DNA from: Falsiphaeobacter marinintestinus
GTDB lineage: Bacteria; Pseudomonadota; Alphaproteobacteria; Rhodobacterales; Rhodobacteraceae
Assembly: GCF_007923355.1 (NCBI RefSeq)
Contig: NZ_VOGO01000001.1
Location: 310,001 to 374,000 of the forward strand
Direction: 5' to 3'
DNA: 64,000 nt
Shown here: piece after piece, positions 43,690 to 53,857 of the stretch
Position numbering within the stretch: position 1 is the stretch's first letter
Layout of the letters: every line of letters starts with the position of its first letter
Position numbers and translations under genes: made by a program
Notes under the pieces: generated by a model
Seen by the model: the letters and a program-made list of their open reading frames with translations, nothing else
The model's database searches: none
Told to the model about the DNA's origin: nothing

Positions 43690-44235
43690 CTACCCGCGTG
43701 CGTCCACGGCGACCATGGCGGTTTTCAAATCATGTACCAAAGTTTTTGCCATAGACCGAAAAACCATGATCTGAAACGCGTTTTCGCCGACACGCGTGAT
43801 CGAGGCGGTCATATGCCCAAGCTGGCTGCGCACCGTTTGCCCCAAACCAAAGACAGAGTGGCGCAAATCGACCGGTGCCAAACGCGCCAAGACGGATTCG
43901 GCTGCATCGCCGTCGAGACAGACAACCGCCCAGGCGTCAGTCTGATCCGTCAGAGCCGCATGTTTGACCAGCGCCGAATCCGGCGCAGGCCCAATCAGCA
44001 AAGCATGCGCGCGGCCAAACCAGATGGCCCGCACAGCATCATCGCCGTTAGAATTGTTTGGCCCGGGAAAACCCACGCCATGCGCCTTGGTCATGGCCTT
44101 GGACAGATCTTTTTCGGCCCCTTTCAAAGGAGACACTGACGTCAACGCAACCGGCACAACTTCGACCAGGGTTGCTTTTCCGATACTCAGGGGCAACAGC
44201 CCGTCACACGGTAATTTTGCAATCAGATCAGCCAC
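43690..44235 (-). CDS. soxG: Sarcosine oxidase gamma subunit
   Basis: The 181-residue gamma subunit of heterotetrameric sarcosine oxidase (motifs AIWFGRAHALLIGP, LTDQTDAWAVVCLDG, LGHMTASITRV). It starts at GTG 44235 behind AGGAGGA and overlaps the soxA stop by 8 nt, so it is translationally coupled. Last gene of soxBDAG. Confidence 0.93.
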   Translation of the reverse strand: MADLIAKLPCDGLLPLSIGKATLVEVVPVALTSVSPLKGAEKDLSKAMTKAHGVGFPGPNNSNGDDAVRAIWFGRAHALLIGPAPDSALVKHAALTDQTDAWAVVCLDGDAAESVLARLAPVDLRHSVFGLGQTVRSQLGHMTASITRVGENAFQIMVFRSMAKTLVHDLKTAMVAVDARG

Positions 44236-47152
44236 GGGCGCGTCCTCCTGCTGGGTCAAAGAACACCGGATCCACCACTTCGCACAGCGTTTCAAGACCG
44301 CGCAAGTGATCGACCACCTTGATCACCTCGCCGTGGCGCTCAGGACCGTTCTTGAGAAAGGCGAGCGCCAAAGTGGACCCAACCGTGGGCGAATAACAGG
44401 CTGAGGTGAGATAGCCCTGTCCGTTCACCCGAACCGGCTCTGCATCCTTGTCGAACAAAAAGGCGCCCGGCATCAATTGCTTGATCGCTCCGACGGGTTT
44501 CAGTCCAACAAGCCGCTCGCGCTCCGGATCTTTCAACCCGGGTCTGTTTGACAGCGTCTGACCAATGCAATCCTTTTTCGCCGACACCATCCGCCCCAGC
44601 CCCAGATCAAAGGCCGTGATGCGCCCGTGCAATTCTGCATGGGTCAACAGCCCCTTCTCGATCCGCAGCACGTTCAGGGCTTCCATCCCATAAGGCCCGC
44701 CGCCCAGCGCCTCGGCCCGAGCGACCAATTCCCGGAACAAGGCAGCGCCGTATCGGGCAGGCACCGCCAGTTCGTAAGCGTGTTCGCCTGAGAACGAGAT
44801 CCTGAACAAGCGCCCCTGCACGCCCATCAGATCAACCGATCCGCAGGCCATGAACGGCCAATCCTCACCCAACGGTGCCTCCAGCAAACCATTCAGCAAA
44901 TCGCGCGACTTTGGTCCCGCAATTGCGAACTGCGCCCATTGTTCGGTGACCGAAATGAACGACACATCCAGTTCAGGACACAGCGTTTGATGTACAAAAT
45001 CCAGATGCCGCATCACCTCGCCAGCGGCCGCCGTTGTAGTGGTCATCACAAAATGGGTTTCGCCCAACCGCGCCGTGGTACCGTCATCCATCACATAACC
45101 GTCTTCGCGCAGCATCAGACCATAGCGAACGCGGCCGACCTTCAGCGTCGAAAACATGTTGGTATAGACAAAATCCAAAAACGCTGCTGCGTCCGGCCCC
45201 TGAATGTCGATCTTGCCCAAGGTCGAAACATCACAGACCCCGACGTGTTCACGCACCAAACCAACCTCGCGATCACAGGATTGTCGCCAGGTTTTCTCGC
45301 CCGGTTTCGGGAAAAAGCTTGGGCGGTACCATAATCCGACCTCGACCATGGGCGCGCCACGTTCAACACTTGCTTTATGGCTTGTTGTATAGCGCTGTGG
45401 CGCGAACCCGTCCCCCTGCCCGCCAGCGCCCAGCGCCGCGATGGCGACCGGGCTATAAGGCGGGCGAAACGTGGTTGTCCCGGTTTCCGGAATACCGCGC
45501 CCGGTGGCATCGGCCAGCACCGCCAAAGCACCAACATTCGAGCTTTTGCCCTGATCGGTCGCCATGCCTTGCGTGGTGTATCGTTTCATGTGCTCGACCG
45601 AGCGGAAATTTTCGGTCGCTGCCTGTTTGACATCCTTCACCGTCACGTCGTTTTGAAAATCAAGCCATGCGCGGCCTTTTCCGGCCACGGCCCAGAGCGG
45701 CGCAATGCGATACGGCGCGTCATCCGCGTCGGGCAGCGCTGTATCAGGGGCCGTCAGGCCCAACTCGGCCAGTGCGATTTTGGCGGCATCGATGCCCTGC
45801 TGCAAACAGTCCGCAGTTGAGAACGCGCCGTTGCAAGCCCCTGCCGTCACCATCCCCGGCACAGCGCCGGGTTTGGGAACAAAGGCTGCGATTTCACGGT
45901 TCCACTCGGGGCGTCCGTTCATGTGGCACGTCAGATGTACTGTCGGATTCCACCCTCCCGACATGGCCAGACAATCCGTCCGAATCCGCTCTTCACCGCT
46001 AGCCGTGCGTACTGTGATCGCATCGATCCCCCTGGCGCCAGAGGCGTTACAGACTTGCCCCCCGCGCATCAGCTGAGCGCCGTCGAAGTTCGGCGCATCG
46101 TGGCGGCTGTCGATCAACGCGGCGACATGCACGCCCGCATCCAGCAGATCGCGGGCAGTGCGGTGGGCATCGTCGTTGTTGCCAAACACCGTCACGGCCT
46201 TGCCCGGGCTGACCCCCCATCGGTTGAGGTAGGCGCGCACGGCCCCTGCGGTCATGATGCCCGGGCGGTCGTTGTTGCGGAAGGCAACCGGACGCTCAAT
46301 CGCACCGGCCGCCAGAACACAGCGCTTTGCGACGATGCGCCAGAAGCATTCCAGCGGCCCAGCCTTGTGTGGTTTATGATGACCGACCCGTTCCAGCGCC
46401 GCGTAGGTGCCCTGATCATAGACACCCACAACCGAGGTCCGAGTCATCAGGCGCACATTGTCCATTGCGCCCAGTTCGGTCAAAGCCTGCTCTGCCCAAA
46501 GATGCCCCTGTAAACCGTCGATCTCATAGGTCTCGGCCAGCAGCCGCCCGCCCATGCGAAAATCTTCGTCCGCGAGGATCACATCCGCCCCGGCGCGGGC
46601 CGCGATCAGTGCCGCCATCAAGCCAGTCGGCCCGGCCCCGATCACCAGAAGATCGCAAAAGGCAAAGGCCCGTTCATATTCGTCAGCACAGTTTTCACCG
46701 GACAAGCCGCCCAAACCGGCAGCCCGCCGAATCACAGGTTCGTACAGCTTTTCCCAGAAGGCCTTCGGCCACATGAATGTCTTGTAGTAGAACCCGGCCC
46801 CCAGAAACGGCGCGGCGAGGTTGTTGATCGCCATCGCGTCGAAGGCAAGCGATGGCCAACGGTTCTGGCTGTGTGCCTGTAGCCCCGCATGAATTTCCTG
46901 AACCGTGGCACGCACGTTCGGGTCTTTCTGCGCCCCCGAGCCGATCGTGACCAGCGCATTCGGCTCTTCGCTGCCTGCGCTCAGAACCCCACGCGGGCGA
47001 TGGTATTTGAACGACCGCCCGACCAGCTTGACGTCATTCGCCAACAAGGCCGAGGCCAGCGTGTCGCCTTCAATCCCGTCATAACGTACGCCATCGAACG
47101 TGAACGGCACAGACCGGCCTGTGTTCAGAAGCCCCTTGCCAGCAACCCTCAT
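44228..47152 (-). CDS. soxA: Sarcosine oxidase alpha subunit
   Basis: The 974-residue large subunit that passes the methyl group of sarcosine to tetrahydrofolate. An N-terminal [2Fe-2S]-like/HcnA domain is followed by an FAD/NAD-binding domain (VIGAGPTGLMAALIAARAGADV) and a C-terminal GcvT-like aminomethyltransferase domain (about 590-970; EHVGVCDVSTLGKIDIQGPDA). Overlaps soxD by 4 nt. Confidence 0.96.
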   Translation of the reverse strand: MRVAGKGLLNTGRSVPFTFDGVRYDGIEGDTLASALLANDVKLVGRSFKYHRPRGVLSAGSEEPNALVTIGSGAQKDPNVRATVQEIHAGLQAHSQNRWPSLAFDAMAINNLAAPFLGAGFYYKTFMWPKAFWEKLYEPVIRRAAGLGGLSGENCADEYERAFAFCDLLVIGAGPTGLMAALIAARAGADVILADEDFRMGGRLLAETYEIDGLQGHLWAEQALTELGAMDNVRLMTRTSVVGVYDQGTYAALERVGHHKPHKAGPLECFWRIVAKRCVLAAGAIERPVAFRNNDRPGIMTAGAVRAYLNRWGVSPGKAVTVFGNNDDAHRTARDLLDAGVHVAALIDSRHDAPNFDGAQLMRGGQVCNASGARGIDAITVRTASGEERIRTDCLAMSGGWNPTVHLTCHMNGRPEWNREIAAFVPKPGAVPGMVTAGACNGAFSTADCLQQGIDAAKIALAELGLTAPDTALPDADDAPYRIAPLWAVAGKGRAWLDFQNDVTVKDVKQAATENFRSVEHMKRYTTQGMATDQGKSSNVGALAVLADATGRGIPETGTTTFRPPYSPVAIAALGAGGQGDGFAPQRYTTSHKASVERGAPMVEVGLWYRPSFFPKPGEKTWRQSCDREVGLVREHVGVCDVSTLGKIDIQGPDAAAFLDFVYTNMFSTLKVGRVRYGLMLREDGYVMDDGTTARLGETHFVMTTTTAAAGEVMRHLDFVHQTLCPELDVSFISVTEQWAQFAIAGPKSRDLLNGLLEAPLGEDWPFMACGSVDLMGVQGRLFRISFSGEHAYELAVPARYGAALFRELVARAEALGGGPYGMEALNVLRIEKGLLTHAELHGRITAFDLGLGRMVSAKKDCIGQTLSNRPGLKDPERERLVGLKPVGAIKQLMPGAFLFDKDAEPVRVNGQGYLTSACYSPTVGSTLALAFLKNGPERHGEVIKVVDHLRGLETLCEVVDPVFFDPAGGRARG

Positions 47153-47406
47153 GCCTTGGCCTCCGATGCCAGTTCCGCGCCAATGACTGCATGGGTGAGG
47201 GTATTACGCGTTACCACCAACCAGGCACCACAGCCGCCGTCGTGATACCAAAGCTCGCGCGTGTCCCCAGCCGGGTTTTCCCGCAGATAGACATAATCGT
47301 CCCAAGCGGCCTCCCCCGCGTCAGGGGCAGGCCGTTCCAACGCTGCGCCCTTATAGTAAAACTCGCGCCGGTCACGTTCGCCGCAGATGGGGCAGGGAAG
47401 TCTCAT
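47149..47406 (-). CDS. soxD: Sarcosine oxidase delta subunit
   Basis: An 85-residue zinc protein with the characteristic CPICGERDRREFYYKG and a later YHDGGCGAWL supplying the other zinc ligands. Between soxB and soxA as in all known soxBDAG clusters. Confidence 0.95.
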   Translation of the reverse strand: MRLPCPICGERDRREFYYKGAALERPAPDAGEAAWDDYVYLRENPAGDTRELWYHDGGCGAWLVVTRNTLTHAVIGAELASEAKA

Positions 47407-47481
47407 CGCCAGACCCTTTCTTTGAAAAACGCGTCGACGACGCGGTCGTGGTTAAGGCGGCGGATCCCCGCAGACATCCGG

Positions 47482-48735
47482 CTAGTGAAGGTTATGTTGT
47501 GCACCGGTGCCCTCCTCATCGATGACACCGTATCCGGTGCGGAACCGATCCAGTTGAAAGCCGGTGGCCTCGGGATGATACCGGTCTTGTGCGATCAGAT
47601 GCGCGAAACAATTGCCCGAGGCCGGAACCGCCTTGAACCCACCGTAATTCCAGCCGCAATTCAGATACAGCCCGTCGATGTGTGTCTTGTCGATCACCGG
47701 CGAGCCATCGGGTGTCATATCCATAATCCCGCCCCAACTGCGCAGCACCTTGGCCTTGCCGATCATCGGCATCAGCGTCATGCCAGCCTCCATCACGTGT
47801 TCAACGATGGGCAGGTTCCCCCGCGCGGCATAAGACGCATACATGTCGATGTCGCCGCCAAAGACCAGCCCACCCTTGTCTGACTGGCTGATATAGAAAT
47901 GCCCCATCCCGAACGAGATCACATGATCGATCACCGGTTTCAGCCCTTCTGTCACAAAGGCCTGCAACACGTGGCTTTCGACGGGCACACGCATTCCCGC
48001 CATCGCGGCCACCTGAGAGGAACGGCCAGCCACCACCATTGCCACTTTCCTGGCCCGGATCGCGCCGCGCGTAGTCTGCACGCCATTGACGACACCGCCT
48101 TCGATGTCGATCCCAGTGACTTCGCAGTTCTGCAACAGATCGACACCACGCTGATCGGCCCCACGGGCATAGCCCCAGGCCACAGCATCATGGCGCGCGG
48201 TGCCACCGCGCGGATGGTACAGCCCGCCATAGATCGGGAAGCGTCCGTTGTCGAAATCCAGATAGGGCAGGATCTTTTCGACGCCAGCGCGATCCAGCAG
48301 AACCGCGTCGTCACCCTGATTGATCATGGCATTGCCGCGCCGTGCAAAGGCATCGCGCTGACCATCGGAATGGAACAGGTTGATCAGCCCGCGCTGGGAA
48401 TGCATCACATTGTAATTCAGGTCCTGTTCCAGCCCTTCCCACAATTTGAGGGAGTGAGAGTAGAATTCGGAATTGCCATCAAGGAAGTAATTGGCGCGCA
48501 CAATCGTGGTGTTCCGCCCGACATTACCACCACCGATATAGCCTTTTTCCAACACCGCGATGTTGGTCAACCCGTGCTCTTTCGCAAGGTAATAGGCGGT
48601 CGACAGACCATGCCCGCCTCCGCCGATGATCACGACATCATATTCCGGCTTTGGATCGGGATCACGCCAATGGGGCGTCCAGCCTTTGTTGCCGGTCAAC
48701 CCTTCCTTCAGTACCCGAAACCCGGAAAACCGCAT
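47482..48735 (-). CDS. soxB: Sarcosine oxidase beta subunit
   Basis: The 417-residue catalytic subunit with covalently bound FMN and FAD. The nucleotide-binding motif VVIIGGGGHGLSTAYYLAKEHG is followed by the family segments RGGTARHDAVAWGYARGADQ and YLNCGWNYGGFKAVPASG. The start at 48735 gives the usual length and has GGGAG. First gene of the operon; expression is presumably induced by glycine betaine breakdown products. Confidence 0.96.
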   Translation of the reverse strand: MRFSGFRVLKEGLTGNKGWTPHWRDPDPKPEYDVVIIGGGGHGLSTAYYLAKEHGLTNIAVLEKGYIGGGNVGRNTTIVRANYFLDGNSEFYSHSLKLWEGLEQDLNYNVMHSQRGLINLFHSDGQRDAFARRGNAMINQGDDAVLLDRAGVEKILPYLDFDNGRFPIYGGLYHPRGGTARHDAVAWGYARGADQRGVDLLQNCEVTGIDIEGGVVNGVQTTRGAIRARKVAMVVAGRSSQVAAMAGMRVPVESHVLQAFVTEGLKPVIDHVISFGMGHFYISQSDKGGLVFGGDIDMYASYAARGNLPIVEHVMEAGMTLMPMIGKAKVLRSWGGIMDMTPDGSPVIDKTHIDGLYLNCGWNYGGFKAVPASGNCFAHLIAQDRYHPEATGFQLDRFRTGYGVIDEEGTGAQHNLH

Positions 48736-48966
48736 GCCGTACTCCCTGTCGAACCGGTCAGATAAAACCAAGCCCTGCACCAAGTAGCAATGCCCCTCAC
48801 GCAAACCAATCGGGTTTTCGACATGGGCAGGTCCGTGCGCGACCAATTCGCCCCCTGCCCCGCGTCACTTGGGAACTTGACCCTGCGCGTGCGCACGGCC
48901 ATGAAGCACACCCAAAAGAACAGGACGCCGGGCCAAGGCCCCAATCGAAAGACCAAAGGACACCAC

Positions 48967-50778
48967 ATGGCCCGAAACAGTTCCGCCCCGACCGGCGCCC
49001 CGGGAGCAAGCGAAGAACGCGAAACCTCGCGCAAGGTCGGCATTTTGGCTTCGCTCTGGCCGTTCATGAAGCCCTATGGCCCGCTGGTGTTTGGCGCGAT
49101 CATGGCGCTGATCCTGACATCCGGTTTATCGCTGACCTTGCCGCTGGCCGTACGCCGGGTGGTCGATAATTTTCGGACCGGCAGCAGTGAAATCCTTGAT
49201 CAGTATTTTCTGGCGGCTCTGGCCATCGCCGGTTTGCTGGCTATTGGCACCGGGCTTCGCTATGCGCTGGTGACCAAGCTGGGCGAACGGGTTGTGGCTG
49301 ACATCCGCATGGCTGTGTTCGACCGCGTGATCGGGATGAGCCCGCATTTCTTCGAAAAGATCATGACGGGAGAGGTCCTTAGCCGGATCACCACGGACAC
49401 CACGCTTATCCAGTCGGTGGTGGGATCGTCTGCATCGATCGCCTTGCGCAACCTCCTGATCTTTGTTGGCGGGATGGTTCTGATGCTGCTGACGTCGGCC
49501 AAACTGACTGGCATGGTGCTTTTGATTGTGCCCGCCGTGATCGTTCCGATCCTTGTTCTGGGGCGTCGCCTGCGGGTGATCAGCCGGGAAAACCAGGATT
49601 GGATCGCGGCCTCTTCGGGCAACGCCGGCGAAGCCTTGAGCGCTGTTCAGACCGTTCAGGCCTTCACGGGTGAGACGGACAGCCGAGCGAAATTCGCCGA
49701 GCTGACCGAAACGTCCTATGACGTGTCGCGCAAGCGGATCCGCACACGGGCTTTCCTGACCGTGATCGTGATCTTCCTTGTGTTCTCCGGCATCGTCGGC
49801 GTTCTCTGGATCGGTGCAAACGACGTGCGCGCCGGCATTATGACCGAAGGCACACTTGTACAGTTTGTGATCTATTCCGTACTGGTTTCCGGCGCCGTCG
49901 CCGCCCTGTCCGAAATCTGGAGCGAGCTTCAGCGCGCCGCAGGCGCAACCGAGCGACTGGTCGAAATGCTGAACAGTATCGACAGCGTACAGGATCCTGA
50001 CGCGCCGCAAATGCTGGCCCTGCCTGTTCGCGGTGAGATTGCATTTGACGATGTCACCTTCCACTATCCCTCGCGCCCTGAAACTGCGGCCCTGAACGGC
50101 ATTTCTCTGAACGTTGCGCCCGGTGAGACCGTGGCCTTTGTCGGGCCGTCGGGGGCTGGCAAAACTACAATCATTCAGATGATCCTGCGGTTCTACGACC
50201 CCGAGACCGGACAGATCAGACTGGACGGTGTGCCGCTGACCAGTCTGGCCCGCGACGATTTCCGCAAGCATATCGCCCTGGTTCCACAGGACCCGATGAT
50301 CTTTGCCAGTTCAGCCAAGGAAAACATTCGCTTTGGTCGCCCCACCGCCACTGATGCCGAAGTTGAGGCCGCCGCACAGGCCGCCGCCGCGCACGATTTC
50401 ATTTCGGCGCTTCCGGATGGATATGACAGTTATCTGGGCGAACGTGGCGTGATGTTGTCCGGTGGTCAGAAACAGCGCATCGCCATCGCGCGCGCCATTC
50501 TGCGGGACGCGCCCGTCCTGCTGCTGGACGAGGCCACATCGGCACTGGACGCCGAAAGCGAACGCGCAGTGCAGCACGCCGTGGATCAGTTAAGCTCGGA
50601 CCGCACAACCCTGATCGTTGCACACCGTTTGGCGACAGTGAAAAAAGCCGACCGGATCGTGGTGATGGAAGAGGGCCAGATTGTCGCTCAGGGCACCCAT
50701 GACGAACTGGTTTCAGGCGGCGGTCTCTATGCCCGCCTTGCCCGACTGCAATTCACCGACGGTGTTTCACCACTGTAA
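48967..50778 (+). CDS. ABC transporter, fused membrane and ATPase domains (MsbA/lipid-A-like exporter)
   Basis: A 603-residue half transporter. The membrane domain (about 30-320) has six helices and the ATPase has Walker A VGPSGAGKTT, signature LSGGQKQR and Walker B LLLDEATSALD. Family ABCB exporters form homodimers moving lipids or drugs. The ATG at 48967 with AAAGGA is chosen over earlier in-frame starts. The substrate cannot be told. Confidence 0.92.
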   Translation: MARNSSAPTGAPGASEERETSRKVGILASLWPFMKPYGPLVFGAIMALILTSGLSLTLPLAVRRVVDNFRTGSSEILDQYFLAALAIAGLLAIGTGLRYALVTKLGERVVADIRMAVFDRVIGMSPHFFEKIMTGEVLSRITTDTTLIQSVVGSSASIALRNLLIFVGGMVLMLLTSAKLTGMVLLIVPAVIVPILVLGRRLRVISRENQDWIAASSGNAGEALSAVQTVQAFTGETDSRAKFAELTETSYDVSRKRIRTRAFLTVIVIFLVFSGIVGVLWIGANDVRAGIMTEGTLVQFVIYSVLVSGAVAALSEIWSELQRAAGATERLVEMLNSIDSVQDPDAPQMLALPVRGEIAFDDVTFHYPSRPETAALNGISLNVAPGETVAFVGPSGAGKTTIIQMILRFYDPETGQIRLDGVPLTSLARDDFRKHIALVPQDPMIFASSAKENIRFGRPTATDAEVEAAAQAAAAHDFISALPDGYDSYLGERGVMLSGGQKQRIAIARAILRDAPVLLLDEATSALDAESERAVQHAVDQLSSDRTTLIVAHRLATVKKADRIVVMEEGQIVAQGTHDELVSGGGLYARLARLQFTDGVSPL

Positions 50779-50963
50779 CGCTGCGGAAGCCAGCGCACAC
50801 CCGACTGGCCGGGTTCACAAGTTGCGTGACGTCATGCGTTTCCGACATTAAATTTGCAGGCGCTTCGCCTTGCGCCGAAGCCGGTTTCCCACCATTTTGA
50901 CCTGTAAGTTAGGTCCGGTTCGGTCATTTCCGACACCAGACATTCATGGGAGGAAACCACAGA

Positions 50964-52853
50964 ATGGGCTTTGCAGGCTTGGCCGATCGCAACGCGATCG
51001 AAAACGAAATGCCATGGGAAGAGCGTGATCTTCCCAAGACGCTGTACAAAATGCTGTCGAACACGGCGGACAAGTTCCCCAACAACAAGGCGGTCAGTTA
51101 TCAATTGCTGTCGGGCCCAACCGACAAGGTCGAAAGCTTTACCTGGTCTCAACTCAAGGACAAGGTCAGCCAAGCCGCCAACCTGTTCCGCTCGCTCGGG
51201 ATCAAGGAAAACGATGTTGTCGCCTACGTTCTGCCCAATTGCAACGAAACGCTGATCACCCTGCTGGGCGGCGCCGTTGCCGGTATCGCCAACCCGATCA
51301 ACCCGCTGCTTGAACCTGAACAGATTGCGTCCATCCTGCGCGAAACCAACGCCAAGGTTGTGGTCACCCTGAAACCGTTTCCGAAAACGGATGTGGCACA
51401 AAAAGTAGCCGAAGCTGTGCGTCACGCCCCGCATGTGAACACGGTTCTCGAAATCGACCTGAACCGCTATCTGACCCCGCCCAAATCCTGGATCGTTCCG
51501 CTTATCCGGCCAAAGATCGAGAACAAGGAAATGGTCGCGCATGCCGACTATCTGAGCTTTAACAAGGAGTTGAACAAGCAGCCCAAGACGCTGACGTTCG
51601 AAGACATTCAGGAAGACCGGGTTGCCTGCTATTTCCATACTGGCGGCACAACTGGCATGCCCAAGGTCGCACAGCACAAATATTCCGGCCTGATCTATAA
51701 CGGCTGGCTGGGGCACACGCTGCTGTATACGGAAGAGGACAACATTATGTGTCCGCTGCCGTTGTTCCACGTGTTTGCCTGCCACGTCATTGTCATGGCC
51801 GCCATTTCTTCGGGCGCGCATGTGGTGTTCCCGACGCCGCAGGGCTATCGCGGCGAAGGTGTGTTCGACAACTTCTGGAAGCTGATCGAACGCTACAAGA
51901 TCACATTTATCATAACAGTTCCCACCGCGATTTCTGCCAAGATGCAGGTGCCGGTCAATGCCGACATCAGCAGCGTCAAAACCGCGTTCTCGGGGTCTGC
52001 GCCGTTGCCGGTCGAATTGTTCAAACGGTTCGAAAAAGCCACCGGCGTCACAATCGTCGAAGGCTATGGTCTGACCGAGGCCACCTGTCTGGTGTCCTGC
52101 AACCCGGTGGATGGCGAGAAGAAGATCGGCTCGATCGGCATCACCTTCCCTTATACGGATGTCAAAATCCTTAAAGGGACACCGGATGGCCCACAGGAAT
52201 GTGGCGTCGATGAAATCGGCGAGATCTGCATCTCGAACCCCGGTGTCTTTGCCGGCAACACCTATACCGAGGCAGAAAAGAACGTCGACCTCTACTATTT
52301 CGACAAGTATCTGCGCACCGGAGATCTGGGCCGCATCGATGGTGACAGCTATCTCTGGATCACCGGACGGGCCAAGGATCTGATCATTCGCGGCGGCCAC
52401 AATATCGACCCTGCCGAAATCGAAGAGGCCCTGCTGGGTCACGAAGCGGTGGCCTTTTCAGGTGCCATCGGTCAGCCCGACGCCCATGCTGGCGAGGTGC
52501 CTTGCGCCTTTGTCGAGCTGGTCGGCGGCGCATCCGTCACCGAAGAAGAGCTGATGGAATACGCCCAGATCCATGTGCATGAACGTGCAGCCCGACCAAA
52601 GCACATCACGATCCTGGACGAGCTGCCCAAAACTGCCGTCGGCAAGGTATTCAAACCCGATCTGCGCAAGAACGCGATCACCCGCATCTATAATGGCGCG
52701 CTTGAAAAATCCGGTGTCCAGGCACGGGTTGCCGAGGTCGTCGACGACAAGAAGCGCGGGCTTGTCGCACGACTTGACCGCAATGGCGCGGATGAGCAGG
52801 ATGTGGCCAAAGTTCTGGGGGCCTTCATTCGCCCCTGGGAATGGGCCGACTGA
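50964..52853 (+). CDS. Acyl-CoA synthetase (AMP-forming)
   Basis: A 629-residue ANL superfamily ligase. The AMP-binding loop reads YFHTGGTTGMPKVA, the YGLTEATC motif is near residue 365, TGDLGRIDGDSYLWITGR near 450, and the catalytic Lys lies in LPKTAVGKVFKPDLR. Unusually, a C-terminal tail of about 45 residues follows the usual end. GGGAGGA precedes the ATG at 50964. The next gene is an esterase 14 bp downstream, suggesting a shared catabolic role for a fatty or aromatic acid; the substrate is unknown. Confidence 0.93.
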   Translation: MGFAGLADRNAIENEMPWEERDLPKTLYKMLSNTADKFPNNKAVSYQLLSGPTDKVESFTWSQLKDKVSQAANLFRSLGIKENDVVAYVLPNCNETLITLLGGAVAGIANPINPLLEPEQIASILRETNAKVVVTLKPFPKTDVAQKVAEAVRHAPHVNTVLEIDLNRYLTPPKSWIVPLIRPKIENKEMVAHADYLSFNKELNKQPKTLTFEDIQEDRVACYFHTGGTTGMPKVAQHKYSGLIYNGWLGHTLLYTEEDNIMCPLPLFHVFACHVIVMAAISSGAHVVFPTPQGYRGEGVFDNFWKLIERYKITFIITVPTAISAKMQVPVNADISSVKTAFSGSAPLPVELFKRFEKATGVTIVEGYGLTEATCLVSCNPVDGEKKIGSIGITFPYTDVKILKGTPDGPQECGVDEIGEICISNPGVFAGNTYTEAEKNVDLYYFDKYLRTGDLGRIDGDSYLWITGRAKDLIIRGGHNIDPAEIEEALLGHEAVAFSGAIGQPDAHAGEVPCAFVELVGGASVTEEELMEYAQIHVHERAARPKHITILDELPKTAVGKVFKPDLRKNAITRIYNGALEKSGVQARVAEVVDDKKRGLVARLDRNGADEQDVAKVLGAFIRPWEWAD

Positions 52854-52867
52854 ATGGAACGCGGTGA

Positions 52868-53791
52868 ATGGACTATAAGACGCTGATCGACGACGACCTC
52901 CAGGCGTTCCTCCAACAGATGGAAGACCGCAACCCAGACGGGTCTTCAGACCTGTCCGTCGAAGAAAAACGACGTCTCTATGACGCCCAGTGCCGCGATT
53001 TCAGCCATGGATATCCCGATGGCGTTACCAGCGAAACCTTGGATGCGGACGGTGTACCCGTCCGCGTCTACCTGGCCGGGCACCCCACGCGGACCGTGCT
53101 CTTCTTTCATGGCGGCGGTTTTGTTTTTGGCGGGCTGGACAGCCATGACGACATCTGCGCCGAATTGTGCGCCCAGACCGGATATCGCATCGTCGCCGTC
53201 GATTATCGTCTGGCGCCCGAGCACCCTCACCCCGCCGCTTTCGATGACGGTTGGACCGCCGCGCAGTGGGCCGCGCGAACATTTTCCGACCCTGTGGTTC
53301 TGGTCGGGGACAGTGCGGGCGCCAATCTGGCCGCCGCCGTGGCCCATCACGCCCGTGGACAATTGAACTGCACCTGGGGTCAGGTCCTGATTTACCCGTG
53401 GTTGGGCGATGAAACCGACGCCGGATCCCGTGTTGAACACGCCAATGCGCCTATTCTGACCCGCAATGATCTGCTGGCCTTTCGCGATGCCCGCCTGACC
53501 GGTCCCGAACCGCAAAACGACCCGACATTTGCACCACTGCAGGACAGCGATTTTTCAGGCTTGCCGCGAACCGTGATTTTCAGTGCCGAATTTGACCCCT
53601 TAAGAGACGATGCCCGAGACTATTACGACCGACTGCAACACGCTGGCGTCCAAGTCCACTGGATCGACGAGCCGGGTCTGGTCCACGGCTATGTCCGCGC
53701 CCGGCACGCCGCGACGCGCGCCCGCGACAGCTTTGAACGCATTTCGGTCGCTATTGAAGCTTTAGGTCAGGATATCTGGCCCTGGGATTAA
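52868..53791 (+). CDS. Alpha/beta hydrolase, HSL (family IV) esterase type
   Basis: A 307-residue esterase. HGGGFVFGG forms the oxyanion hole, GDSAGAN holds the nucleophile Ser, and FDPLRDDA and VHGYV hold the Asp and His of the triad. It follows the acyl-CoA synthetase by 14 bp. Together they may release and activate an acid. Kynurenine formamidase is an alternative with the same fold. Confidence 0.92.
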   Translation: MDYKTLIDDDLQAFLQQMEDRNPDGSSDLSVEEKRRLYDAQCRDFSHGYPDGVTSETLDADGVPVRVYLAGHPTRTVLFFHGGGFVFGGLDSHDDICAELCAQTGYRIVAVDYRLAPEHPHPAAFDDGWTAAQWAARTFSDPVVLVGDSAGANLAAAVAHHARGQLNCTWGQVLIYPWLGDETDAGSRVEHANAPILTRNDLLAFRDARLTGPEPQNDPTFAPLQDSDFSGLPRTVIFSAEFDPLRDDARDYYDRLQHAGVQVHWIDEPGLVHGYVRARHAATRARDSFERISVAIEALGQDIWPWD

Positions 53792-53857
53792 CCCCTGAGC
53801 CGCTTTCTTTTTGTGAAAGAGACCCCGGGGCCCCTTCGCAGATATAGCCAGGCCACG

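Noticed and set aside
50832-52442. 536-codon minus-strand frame opposite the acyl-CoA synthetase
   Set aside because: Antisense shadow, common at high GC with third-position bias; no ribosome site or domain.
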